DNA from: Skeletonema tropicum
Lineage: Eukaryota > Bacillariophyta > Thalassiosirophyceae > Thalassiosirales > Thalassiosiraceae
DNA length: 64,000 bases
Assembly: GCA_037178625.1 (NCBI GenBank)
Contig: CM074132.1
Coordinates: 2,418,001-2,482,000 of the forward strand
Direction: 5' to 3'
Shown here: piece after piece, positions 51,840 through 61,817 of the stretch
Position numbering within the stretch: position 1 is the stretch's first letter
Layout: each line of letters begins with the position of its first letter
Notes under the pieces: generated by a model
The model's database searches: none
Told to the model about the DNA's origin: nothing
The model's input: only the letters and a program-made list of their open reading frames with translations
Position numbers and translations under genes: made by a program

Positions 51840-54689
51840 TCAAAGCAGGAATGATGTCAAGATGCATGCCGTTATCGCGCAATATGCAGCAAGGAACCAC
51901 GTGCCTGATCCCAGATATATGGCAATGAAGCAAATATAGCCTACAACACGTCCAAGAATTACCAACACTGGACTCGATTTGTGGCTTTGCATGAATGCCA
52001 ATCCTGAGGGAAGACCACTGCTGTCATTTGAAGAGCTGATTGCAGTAGCTCTGAGATGGTCAACTGACATCACTCCTAATACTAACCCGAGGTAGACAAA
52101 TGCACCTAAAGTCGAGAGGAATACAAGCCCTAGAAAGGACTTGTCATGATTAGAAGTCATGGGTATCAGATTGATAAATGCTAGTGACAAGCATGATGCC
52201 GATATGCCCATTCGGACATTCCTCGATGGATTCTTTTGAATAGACTGCAATGACAAATGAGGCTTCACTTGCTTCAATGTTTGTAATACGATGAAGCACG
52301 CTCCAAAACAGGCCAATCCAGTTCTCCGCGACTCATATCCCATGCCATCAGGCGAAATGACCCACAGGGGCATCGACAATTCAATTGAACCCATGACAGC
52401 ATAACTGCATAGTTGCAGCAACGATGCAACAACGAGAATGTAACTGGCGCCCAGACCGTCCCATCCTTGAGGCAATGCATCGCGTATAATCGGTGCAGTA
52501 TTTGATAGGGCTTGCCTCGACACAGCAATGTTATCCTGTTGTTGACTTTGCGGTCTATTCGACTGGCGAGGCGGATTATCTTCTCGCAGAGGTGCATATG
52601 GTGATGATCTGGAGTAGTGGCTCGTTATTGACCCCGCGTCTACTTCATCAGCCTGGCTTTCTGCTAGCTTTTTAAAGCCGATCTCAAATGGATGCTCTCC
52701 CAGCTTGAATGGGCTTGTTCCACCATACTCAACAGGGATCTGATCTTCAGCTATATACTGCTTCAATCCCCCGTTCATCGTTTGCGAGCCTGATAACAAG
52801 TCAGTCGTGACAGATGAAGGTAATATTCCCTTCACCGCTTTCCACATACTTCCAAGCCAAAACGGCGCCTGGACTAAAATGGCACGGCGCATACTTCCAG
52901 GATAATGTGACGAGTTTACATCCCCCGCTTGTTTCAAGTATGTCATCACATCGCTAGAGAGGGAAGAGGGTGTAGCACCGGAAATATCCATTACCACCAC
53001 GAATCCAAAAGGCACAGAGTCGTTTTGGAGTCTCATTTGTTTGGCATGTGCATATGCCGCAAGAGGCTCTTGCCAATCCTGGTTTACCTCATTGGCATTG
53101 ACTTCTGATAGCACACTCTCAATGTTGCTAAGATACTCCATCATATAACAATAATGAAATATCATATCTTTCACATGACACCCATTGCGTAGGAGCTCCT
53201 TCAAATTCATTTTGCCTGGAGCTTCATATACTACTGGCATCCCGTCGGGGGTAAAGCCATGTATCACGTGAGGGTATGCAGCTTTGATTTTATGGAACCA
53301 TGCATGATGTCGTGAGTGAATGCAGTGAATTCGTTCAGATCGCCTCCATTGCTGTGTTGCTTCGTATTTAGTCTGTGATTTGACCTGATTATTGTTGTGC
53401 ATTGATAGATATCCAGTAGGGATGGAGGAGATTGACTCATTAGCTGGAACAAATGCGTCTGTTCCATCGGAGTATCTTACCTTTCGACGTGAATATGTAG
53501 CGATTTGTCTATCATAATTAATTGCTGCCGAGGAGCTGTTGCCGTCGTCATCGTTGATGCTGCTTGCGGGTTCTTCAGATGGCCCGAGTTCAATTTCATC
53601 CAAACAGTCAAAGAATTGATCATCACTATCGTCCGAATATAACCGTGATCGGGCGTGTGATTTGCCATCATATAGCTCCTCCTGCTGTGGTTGCTGCTTC
53701 TCTAGATTCGAGATTTGTTTCCGTCGTTGTATCATTGAAGAGGACGAAGATTGCTTTACTACTGTACCCATGTCATTGGAATCACCACCACCAAAAACCG
53801 TTCTATCCACTTTATTACTTGATGGACTAGCAGAAGTAGCTGACAAATACCGTGATAATTGTCGATGCACTACCAAACCCACTGCAATCAACGATATCGG
53901 CACGAGTGTTATTGGTTCCAATGCCATCATGAGTCGATTGAGAGGATAGAAAATCGATCCGCCAAGGAGTGATGAACAGCCTGCTCCAGCTATCCAGTAC
54001 CAATCTATCCATCGTTGTTGAAGTCCTTTACTTGCTTCTAACATCATTCTATCGTTATTGTTGCCATTGTTGTCGCCTCGTATCCTGCCCTCCTCCATAA
54101 TGCTGATTTCTTCCTCGTTCATCTCTTCATCATGATGCTCTTTCTTACCATCCTTACCACTGTCAGAATAAAAAAACGGTTGACGCTTCGCCCAAGTCAT
54201 TAACATCCCCGAAATAGCCGCAGTTACAAACCGAACAAATAAGAACCATTCTCGATGATAGATGCCCCATCCCCAATTGACAAATAACAATGGTACAATT
54301 ACAGCGATAAAGTAACATGCTGCTGTGTACGAAGGCATGGATTGTAATTTCCGGTGTAGGAAGGGACTGCTCTTATAACAAATACTTCCTATTGCCCTCC
54401 CAATTAGAAATAAGAGAAGCATTGCTAACATGAGACCGGGGAGTGTTCGTTGAAATATTTGATCGCGAAGTTCTTTGGATATTATTGACGGTTGTTGTTG
54501 ATTGTTTGATTTCGTACTACTGCTACTACCGGTCATTGCCAATGCCTCCTCTACTGATCGAGGTCGCTCCCGAACATTGAAAATATTGTTTGGAAAGGAG
54601 AGTGTAGTGAGGAGCAGTGGCCCGGTGGTCCATGTGGAGGCGTGGACAGCACCGTCGATGAAGAGAAGGACGTTTTTTATGTTAAACAT
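51840..54689 (-). CDS. Multispanning membrane protein with central Sec14 (CRAL-TRIO) domain
   Basis: A single-exon, 949-residue protein. Five or so hydrophobic helices lie in the first 280 residues (for example LMLAMLLLFLIGRAIGSI, YFIAVIVPLLFVNWGWGIY, PITLVPISLIAVGLVV). A polar linker follows. Residues about 465-665 match a CRAL-TRIO lipid-binding domain: GFTPDGMPVVYEAPG, then FGFVVVMDISG, HYPGSMRRAILVQAPFWLGS and QIPVEYGG. Five or six more helices close the protein. Sec14 domains bind and transfer phosphoinositides or other lipids. Here the domain would be held at a membrane between two helical bundles. The organelle is unknown. Confidence 0.85.
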   Translation of the reverse strand: MFNIKNVLLFIDGAVHASTWTTGPLLLTTLSFPNNIFNVRERPRSVEEALAMTGSSSSTKSNNQQQPSIISKELRDQIFQRTLPGLMLAMLLLFLIGRAIGSICYKSSPFLHRKLQSMPSYTAACYFIAVIVPLLFVNWGWGIYHREWFLFVRFVTAAISGMLMTWAKRQPFFYSDSGKDGKKEHHDEEMNEEEISIMEEGRIRGDNNGNNNDRMMLEASKGLQQRWIDWYWIAGAGCSSLLGGSIFYPLNRLMMALEPITLVPISLIAVGLVVHRQLSRYLSATSASPSSNKVDRTVFGGGDSNDMGTVVKQSSSSSMIQRRKQISNLEKQQPQQEELYDGKSHARSRLYSDDSDDQFFDCLDEIELGPSEEPASSINDDDGNSSSAAINYDRQIATYSRRKVRYSDGTDAFVPANESISSIPTGYLSMHNNNQVKSQTKYEATQQWRRSERIHCIHSRHHAWFHKIKAAYPHVIHGFTPDGMPVVYEAPGKMNLKELLRNGCHVKDMIFHYCYMMEYLSNIESVLSEVNANEVNQDWQEPLAAYAHAKQMRLQNDSVPFGFVVVMDISGATPSSLSSDVMTYLKQAGDVNSSHYPGSMRRAILVQAPFWLGSMWKAVKGILPSSVTTDLLSGSQTMNGGLKQYIAEDQIPVEYGGTSPFKLGEHPFEIGFKKLAESQADEVDAGSITSHYSRSSPYAPLREDNPPRQSNRPQSQQQDNIAVSRQALSNTAPIIRDALPQGWDGLGASYILVVASLLQLCSYAVMGSIELSMPLWVISPDGMGYESRRTGLACFGACFIVLQTLKQVKPHLSLQSIQKNPSRNVRMGISASCLSLAFINLIPMTSNHDKSFLGLVFLSTLGAFVYLGLVLGVMSVDHLRATAISSSNDSSGLPSGLAFMQSHKSSPVLVILGRVVGYICFIAIYLGSGTWFLAAYCAITACILTSFLL

Positions 54690-55601
54690 ATTGCTCTGTT
54701 TGTGTTCTTCTTATGGATGTCATATGCTAATTCGAACCAAAAATTGATATCAGCCTAATCAGGCCTCGCTCTCTCAAGCCACTTTATCACCAATAATTGA
54801 TGTTGAGAATAGTCTACGATGCTATTGACATGGCAACATCATCATTATTTTTTCATGGTTCATGCTACTGGCGGGAAAAAAGTGGCACCAGTGCCAATCT
54901 CAAATCTCAAATCTCACACAAAACACTAACAAAATGAACAAAGTCATAAATATGGCCATCATACTCGACAAAAATACATAGAACAGCCTCAAGATACCAT
55001 ACCAATCATTGTATATATATTATCTGCTTCAGAAGAAACTATAGTTCATCCATATAGAGCAACTATCTACAATTTTGGCACCGATAACTGCTATTTTAAT
55101 CTAGGATGACGCATGCCTACGGCATCTTTGCATGCGTGTGCTGCTGCTGCTATGCGAATATACTACATATAACGTTGACCAGTGGTTCTATCAAAAGCTA
55201 TTAGTCTCTTCTATCATATTATGGACGGAGATGGGGTCGGGAGGGCGATATTGACGCGCAGAACCACCATTGTAGGGGTTTAAAATCGATGGTTGTGTTT
55301 TGTTAGTGTTTTGTGTGAGATTCTAGTTGGTGCCACTTTTTTCCCGGTGAAACTTTTTTCCCGCCAGTAGCATGGTCGAGTTTCGAGTGCAACATAGGTC
55401 TTAGGTTACTTGAAACGCACTAAGAGTTCGCATCGTTTTAATTGGTGCGCTTGCCCTCTATTTTCCATTTTGTTCCCAAAAAATGATTTCCACCTCACAA
55501 AACCAACAACCAACAACCAACAACCAACAACCAACAACTAACCAACACATCATGCCCAAATAAAACAACCATGACGACTTCCATCACATGAAGAAGTAAA
55601 C
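54690..55601. other. Bidirectional promoter region carrying element E
   Basis: Lies between the divergent Sec14-domain and RING genes, and more than half of it is the inverted-repeat element at 54861-55374. ACCAACAACCAACAACCAAC, a 7-bp repeat, lies just upstream of the RING gene at 55502-55540. Confidence 0.6.
54861..55374. mobile_element. Foldback / MITE-like element E
   Basis: CATGCTACTGGCGGGAAAAA at 54861, followed by GTGGCACC and, later, ATCTCACACAAAACACTAAC, is inverted at 55298-55374. The right arm has an internal duplication of TTTTTTCCCG. Arms are about 75 bp, and the interior of about 360 bp has no ORF. A target-site duplication is not obvious. Confidence 0.75.
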
Positions 55602-56885
55602 ATGAAGAGCAACGACAACGAGAGCACCGCCCCTCCAGCAGAATCAACCAACGACGACCACGAAGAAGAATGTGTCATCTGCCTCGAGCCCCTCTCCGAC
55701 AATTTCTCCTGGGGACGCTGCACCCCCTGCCAACATTGTTTCCACAAATCGTGCTGGTGGCAATGGGAAAATGCACACAATGAACGAGTCCATAAGTCAC
55801 GTCGACGGGGGGATATTCCACCGGGTGAACTCCGCCCTCCGAAATGTTGTTTGTGTAATGCGGTCAATGAAAAATTTGTGGATGTGGAGGGATTGCCGGT
55901 GACTAATCCGGAACCGTTTGTGCCACCGGAAGATGAGGAGGAGGAGGTTGGGGATGGATCATCATTTTTTTCGAGAATTGGCTCAATGAGTTTCAATCCG
56001 GAGAATTTGTCACTGGAAAATATTCAACAGGCAATTCGTAATGCGGATATTGGTATCCCGCCTCAATTGTTGAATGATCCTAACTTTGTGAGGGAGCTCA
56101 GTGAGTATTCCCTTGGTTTGTTGAATGGTAGAGGAGGAGGACAGGGGGGCGACGATTCAAATGCAGGCCAAAGCGGTATGGGAGCATTGAACCCGAGTGG
56201 GATATTTCAACGTATGTTTGGTGGGGGCGATGGATCTGCTGCTGCTGCACCCAGTAACAACGCACAGTCGAATACTAACAATGATAATGTGGGACCCCCG
56301 TTCAATGAATTACGTCAAGGGACACCAGTAGTGACACAAAATCTTGTCAGCTCACCAGGATTGAATGGACGTCAGGGGCAAATAGTTCGGCTTGACTCGT
56401 CCAATGGACGGTATTTAGTCAGACTTCGTCCAACAGCCGCCGGTGCAACAGAGACAACAGTGGCAATGAAACCTGAAAATATACTCCAAATGGCACGTGT
56501 CAAAGTGCATGGGTTACAATCACAACCACAATTGAATGGATCAGATGGTCAAATTCTTTCCTACTCAACTGAACGTGATCGATACGTCGTTAGAGTGGCA
56601 TATATTGATCAGGAAGTGCTTCGAAGTCTCCCACCTCAGATGCAACTAGAGGTATCATTGCATCCACGTGAAACTAGAGATATTAGTGTGAGTTCGAATA
56701 ATATTCGTATAGCTGTTGGGACACATGTTCGACTTGAGGGGTTAGTGCAAGGGGTGCAATGGAATGGCAGGTATGGGAGGGTTACAAAGTGGATAGATGG
56801 TGGAGACGGTGGTGTTGGGAGGTATGAGGTTCGTTTGAGTAGGCAACATGCTGTCCAGGTTAGGCCACAGAACGTTCGGCTCTAA
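55602..56885 (+). CDS. RING-type protein with three C-terminal repeats
   Basis: A 427-residue single-exon protein. Residues about 25-90 form a RING-like zinc finger (EECVICLEPL, then CTPCQHCFHKSCWWQWE and PPKCCLCNA), suggesting E3 ubiquitin ligase activity. A flexible Gly/Asn-rich middle follows. From about residue 255 to the end there are three diverged copies of a 55-60 residue repeat with the core LNGxxGxIxxxxxxxxRYxVRL (SSPGLNGRQGQIVRLDSSNG; QPQLNGSDGQILSYS; GVQWNGRYGRVTKW). Such KOW-like barrels may bind protein or RNA. Cytosolic or nuclear; no membrane helix. Confidence 0.85.
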   Translation: MKSNDNESTAPPAESTNDDHEEECVICLEPLSDNFSWGRCTPCQHCFHKSCWWQWENAHNERVHKSRRRGDIPPGELRPPKCCLCNAVNEKFVDVEGLPVTNPEPFVPPEDEEEEVGDGSSFFSRIGSMSFNPENLSLENIQQAIRNADIGIPPQLLNDPNFVRELSEYSLGLLNGRGGGQGGDDSNAGQSGMGALNPSGIFQRMFGGGDGSAAAAPSNNAQSNTNNDNVGPPFNELRQGTPVVTQNLVSSPGLNGRQGQIVRLDSSNGRYLVRLRPTAAGATETTVAMKPENILQMARVKVHGLQSQPQLNGSDGQILSYSTERDRYVVRVAYIDQEVLRSLPPQMQLEVSLHPRETRDISVSSNNIRIAVGTHVRLEGLVQGVQWNGRYGRVTKWIDGGDGGVGRYEVRLSRQHAVQVRPQNVRL

Positions 56886-56926
56886 TTTATTACCACACAT
56901 CTTCTATATATTGTAAATATTTCACT

Positions 56927-58157
56927 TTAACCTACAACAGGCCAAGTCGCTCTTTCGAGATCATCAGTGGCCTCTGTTTGATCCTTCACAGTCTTCGCCG
57001 GCAGGGAATCGTGATCTTCAGATTTCATTGATACCAACAACGATGCTGCCGTTTCATCTTCGTTCCTCAATTCGACGTCATCGATGGAAGTGATACTCCC
57101 ATCGCTAACGACAGTTGTCGAAGAGGGTGTTACTTCATGAGGGGGCATGCAACGAAGCAAGTGCTCAAGATTACCTATGTGATTTAAGACGACATGGGCG
57201 CCTGTGTTGAGCAACTGTTGCTTCGTGCCACTTCCAGTCAAGACGCCTACGATAAGCCCTGCACCTCCATTGATTCCCATACCCATATCGCTGCTAGTGT
57301 CCCCTACCACTAAGCATTCATGCGGCATCACTCCTGCTTGCCGACATAACTTTAGAAGTGGCTGACTAGAGGGTTTGCTGCTCTGCACTTCATCACCACA
57401 TATGCTGTAATCAACTAGATGCTCAATCTGCCAGTTGCGTATACAAGCTGTGGTAGATGATCTGTTGTCTGATGTGCAGATCGAGATCATGATCCCTTGT
57501 CTCTTGAGGTTCATCAGGAAGTGTGGAAGATTATTTATCAGTGGAGGGTCTTGTGTGTGAATGTCTCCCAGACTCTCGTGCCAACACGAAACTTCATCGA
57601 TGCCAACACGGAGGCCTAAGCTTGAGAGACATTCTGCTGTTAAATCAATTATATCAGCCCAAGAACCGGCGGACAATGGCGCAGAAGGAACAACGCCACC
57701 CGTCTCGACGCTCCAACCAACTACTGAATAGAAGCTTGAGATGATGAAATTGGTCTTTTCTCGGGAGAGATTCATAGATGAGCACTTGCAGAGTATTTTT
57801 TCTGTCATTCGGTTGCACCAAATCTTTAGCGCCTGCGTGCATTCTCCAAGGGTTCCATCCTTATCAAAGACAATCTAGTGATAGAAGATGAGTCGAACTG
57901 GAGGTAAGTACCGGTAGTCGTAATTTTATGTGCGATTCAAATATCTACTAGAGAGCTAAAGATATGTGTACGTTTCATGAAATTCAGGTAGATAGAGAGA
58001 CTCCAGAGGATTTATTGATCCCATCACTTACCATTTTCGGAGTCCACTGTTCTGGAGGCCAGCTCGCTACTCTCATTCTGACGGAAGCCGGTTGGGTGAG
58101 GCTCTTCTCGCCGGTGACGGACAACAGCCCGGATCCTCTTCCATTATTCCCTATCAT
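56927..58157 (-). CDS. HAD-family phosphatase (phosphoglycolate phosphatase-like)
   Basis: Two exons, 58157-58032 and 57874-56927. The intron begins GTAAGT and ends CACTAG, and the phase-0 join restores WTPKMIVFDKDGTLGEC. The product is 357 residues. All HAD motifs are present: nucleophile DKDGTL (I), ICTSDNRSS (II), a Lys in QSSKPSSQP (III) and GDTSSDMGMG (IV). The alpha-helical cap lies between I and II. The C-terminal tail beyond residue 270 is Ser/Glu-rich and unconserved in appearance. Substrate unknown; 2-phosphoglycolate or a nucleotide are common for this branch. The start at 58157 is the first ATG of exon 1. A further upstream exon, for example with a targeting peptide, is possible. 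Confidence 0.85.
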
Positions 58158-58745
58158 GATGCAATTTATGCAAGGTAAGTAAAGCGCTTGCAAGAAGTAC
58201 ATCACATAGAACATAGATTCATTATTTCGGTGAGATTGTAGCGTCAGCTGAATAAGCATGAAACTCTAGATTCATCTCATTCATTCCCGTAGCAGGGTCT
58301 TCCTGTCGGAGGGAAGTTCTAAAATCCAAGCGGCACGCATACTCAAGTCACTTAACTAACTACTACGATCGTCAAACCACACTAGCATTGAGTGCTTGGT
58401 TAGACGGTGCGAATCGCAAAAGGAATGAGCATTGTCGTCTACCCAAGCCTTGGGAAAAGAGGAAGATTCACACCGTCTTCAGTCGTCTGTCCATCACCAC
58501 AAAGAATAAATAGACGTTCTACTGCGAATCTCGGTACGGTAGGTCACTGTTCGTACTGAATCTCCTCTATCCGTCAACACAGTGTGATGCTGCCGTGCCA
58601 CGAGCCTCCCGAGTGATGCCAGTATGGTGAAAGCAGCTCGCCCATGATGTATTCTTTGCAAACATCGAGTAGTGCACCATAATTTATCGCTTCTAATCTG
58701 ATTAACTTTGTATTTATTTATCGCTACATATCCATAATCACAAGG
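58158..58745. other. Intergenic, no gene seen
   Basis: CTGTCCATCACCACAAAGAA at about 58488-58507 recurs at 61168-61187, hinting at a dispersed repeat. No supported frame. Confidence 0.4.
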
Positions 58746-59006
58746 ATGGACGAAGCCCTCATCGTGGCCATGCTGTTCTTGTTCTGCTTTAGGCACGCAG
58801 TAAAAATCTTTGAGCGGAATTATGACGAAATGCTGATCAGCATCGAAGAGGAGCTTGAGCGACAAGCCATGGATAACTACGAAGCAGTGAAAGAGTTGGC
58901 ATCGTTGGAGCTGCAAGCACTGCCTTGCATAGAAGAAGATGAATACAGAGCATTGGGAGGCAACGAGGTAGCAGCGAGGACACAAACTGATGGCGAATGT
59001 GTTTGA
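58746..59006 (+). CDS. Possible small single-helix protein
   Basis: An 86-codon ORF, MDEALIVAMLFLFCFRHAVK onward. It has one N-terminal hydrophobic helix followed by an acidic amphipathic helix (MLISIEEELERQAMDNYEAV). Composition is protein-like, but there is no family match and the size is small. Could be chance. Confidence 0.35.
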   Translation: MDEALIVAMLFLFCFRHAVKIFERNYDEMLISIEEELERQAMDNYEAVKELASLELQALPCIEEDEYRALGGNEVAARTQTDGECV

Positions 59007-59197
59007 ATGTGAGCTGATACGATCCTGTTATGGAGAAGTGTACTGGCTGAGTCAAATGGTAGAGAATTCAAATGATAACTTTAATTTATGTATACGACCT
59101 CGTGATTGTCTATCTATCGCCCGTCCATCATTCAAAACCAATACAGACTAATATCATGCCTAAAGGTTGCCTGCACACTCCACTCTTATTCAACGAG

Positions 59198-60247
59198 CTA
59201 ATTAGTATCAGCCGATGAAACAGCCTTAATGAAGCTATCAATTCTGTCCAACATGTCATGCACAAATCTCGAATCATGACAAAAGAAATGATCCCCTCCT
59301 TCATATACCTTGAGAGAAGACAGCTCCTTCTGCTTGCAAAGTGACAACCATTTATCCTCACTGTCACGATAATCTTCACTACCGTTGAAAAATAGTATTG
59401 GAAAGTTCAGACTTGGAATGATATCTGCAGGAGCAACGGTATGCATACAATCACACTGTGCACCACCCTGCTGGAAAAAGTAACCTGCACCAAATGCAGT
59501 TTCTACCAAATGGTAATCAGCCTTTGACTTTTTTACTGCCCCCATCATGGCTTCCATTAAAGATTTATTGGACATGTTGGTGGATAGTTTACGTAGAAAC
59601 CAAATTCCCAAACGTGCTTTGAGGCTGCAATCTGGGCCAACATTTTGTCCACAGTCTATTAATACTGCACTTAAGAATTGTGTATTTAATTCCCCCAAAA
59701 TATGGAAGCCAATATAGGCACCTAGCGATCCACCGACGTAAACGATTTTTTGTGATGATGTATATTCTTTCTGAAGTATACTTCGAACTGTTTCAACGCA
59801 CTGTTCCAGTGTCAATTTAGTATCAACAAGTGTGCCATGTCCCGGTAGATCAATTAGTATGGAGCGATATCCTTGTCTGGATAACAGTTTGGCATGAGGA
59901 TGGAACATTCTTCGGGATCCTCCACCTCCATGCACCCACAGCAGTGTTGTTGTGTTTGTGTTCTCATTCTCGGCTTCAACTTCAGCGGCAGGTTCAATAA
60001 CATCATATGTCCTGCTATAATCAAGTGTAGACGCACTTTGATAACATGACTTGCAGTAACATTTGATGGATGATTTTTGTATGGGCAATGGCTCTGCATT
60101 TGGTGTGTATGGGATCAGAGCTTGATCATATCCACACTTTGTGCAAATGGACTTGTTACAAGCGGAACATTTCAAATTGGAGCTTCGGAAGAAGAAAAAC
60201 CCTCGACCAATGTTTGCGTTGCAATCTACACAGTTGGTGGGCGTCAT
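59198..60247 (-). CDS. Zinc-finger / alpha-beta hydrolase fusion
   Basis: A 349-residue single-exon protein. The first 75 residues hold four Cys pairs (CVDC, CSAC, CTKC, CYCKSC) in a FYVE- or RING-like zinc-finger spacing. Residues about 100-340 are an alpha/beta hydrolase: LLWVHGGGGSRRMF (oxyanion), LIDLPGHG, nucleophile in VGGSLGAYIG, acid in FNGSEDYRDSED, and His in YEGGDHFFCHD. This looks like a monoacylglycerol-lipase-type esterase. A FYVE-like finger could bring it to phosphoinositide membranes. The basic RKHHCR motif of true FYVE domains is absent, so lipid binding is uncertain. Confidence 0.8.
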   Translation of the reverse strand: MTPTNCVDCNANIGRGFFFFRSSNLKCSACNKSICTKCGYDQALIPYTPNAEPLPIQKSSIKCYCKSCYQSASTLDYSRTYDVIEPAAEVEAENENTNTTTLLWVHGGGGSRRMFHPHAKLLSRQGYRSILIDLPGHGTLVDTKLTLEQCVETVRSILQKEYTSSQKIVYVGGSLGAYIGFHILGELNTQFLSAVLIDCGQNVGPDCSLKARLGIWFLRKLSTNMSNKSLMEAMMGAVKKSKADYHLVETAFGAGYFFQQGGAQCDCMHTVAPADIIPSLNFPILFFNGSEDYRDSEDKWLSLCKQKELSSLKVYEGGDHFFCHDSRFVHDMLDRIDSFIKAVSSADTN

Positions 60248-60391
60248 CAGAAAAGATCAGAAAGGAAGGAGATCGATGTATCTGATAGGAGTATTCGTGG
60301 GTACTCCTTCTTACTTCTTAGAGCGAGAGAGGAGTTGAGAGTGTCCATAAGCGGGGTTCCAGACGCTCACCCGCCCCGTACGTAGAACTCT

Positions 60392-60972
60392 GGTACAAAA
60401 TCCACGTAAAAAAAAATCGACGAAACGTGACGCGCCCCCTTCCCGCCAATTTTTTTATTAGTGAAATGCTCTAGCTTTGGGTCCGAGCGGCCAAAATCGA
60501 GATTGAAAGAGTTGATGTACCGGCTTTAAAGGTACTACCATCCTTTTGTCGACCGAAATGGGGGTTCTGTACATATGTTGGTTGGCCGATAATTCCAACT
60601 CTCTGCTGAGAAATGCATGTGAGAGTACACTAGCTTTTTGCTAGACAAATTTGGCCGGCCATCAGCCATCATGACTAGAATGAAGCTAGAGGGTATCTTC
60701 AAATGCATAGCTCGACGAAAATATACGCTTTCATGACCTACCCAGGACAGTATATACTCACATAATAGTCACCTAAAGGATAGTATCTCGGGAATAGCAT
60801 GTAAACCACTTCCCTGAAACTTAATTTTGGCCGCTCGGACCCAAAGCTAGAGCATTTTACTAATAAAAAAATTGGCGGGAAGGGGGCGCGTCACGTTTCG
60901 TCAAGGTTTTGAATTCCTACAAATTTGGTTGAATTCCTACGGTGAGCAGTTTCTACGTGAATTTTGTACCAG
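60392..60972. mobile_element. Long-arm inverted-repeat element D
   Basis: A 79-bp arm at 60419-60497 (starting GACGAAACGTGACGCGCCCC) is repeated inverted at 60824-60902 with one visible mismatch. Outside it a second, shorter inverted repeat (CTGGTACAAAATCCACGTAAA at 60392 against TCTACGTGAATTTTGTACCAG at 60952-60972) shows the original ends. About 40 bp with two GAATTCCTAC copies separates the right arms. The interior has no ORF. Confidence 0.85.
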
Positions 60973-61817
60973 TGGAACCTCTCTTATGGCAGGTGAGGGC
61001 AGGTGGCAGGGGCCGGCAGGGGCAGGCGGTCGGAACAGCAGGCTCAGAACCTGGCAGAATAAAATTCTTTTATGTGCTACGATATGTGCCCTGCGGTTAT
61101 CGACGTTCCTCCTATTTGGCAATAATTTATCTATCTAGAATGAAGATTACGATACCCGTTTCGACTGTCCATCACCACAAAGAACCCGACAGAAAGAATA
61201 ACCGGTTACGATATCGACGTTCCTCCTCTCTCAGACAGTTGGCAATAATTCATCATCAGCAGCAACAGTAAGACTGTCCAATTTATGAAATTTGTCCAAT
61301 CTGTGCAACATAATATCATACGTGGCTTAGGATACGTGACTGGAATACATAAGTTAGTCTGTTGAACTAACACGTACCTACTTTGATGTAAAAAGCGCAG
61401 CGCCAAAAAGACAGCAATGATATGCGTCATTCAATCATCAACGAGAACCGTTTGACGAAGATTCGAAGATGAATCTTCAGAGAAACAAAATGCGAATCCA
61501 TATCTAATATGAATTCCTACGTCCCGAGTAAATAGCCGAACTTAGAACTGCGTGCCGCCAAGGAAGGCATTGCTGCTCTATCTTGTCACGCCGACAAACT
61601 GAAAATCAACGAAGATTCGACCTCACGATCAAGCTACGTCAGCTGTCACCACAGGCAAAAACGAAGACCAATCAAAACGAATCTCCGTCGTCGTCGCAAT
61701 CTGGCTGCAGTATTGTACTTTCATCGGTAGAATTATTCGTAGTGGCCCCGGCCGGAGCTGAGGAGCAAAGCAAAGCAAAGCTATCTAACACGACTACTCC
61801 ATCACTCTTGTCATAAA
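60973..61817. other. Intergenic, short duplications
   Basis: ATCGACGTTCCTCCT and TTGGCAATAAT occur twice (61098-61126 and 61212-61250). No supported gene. It holds the promoter of the gene at 61818. Confidence 0.45.
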
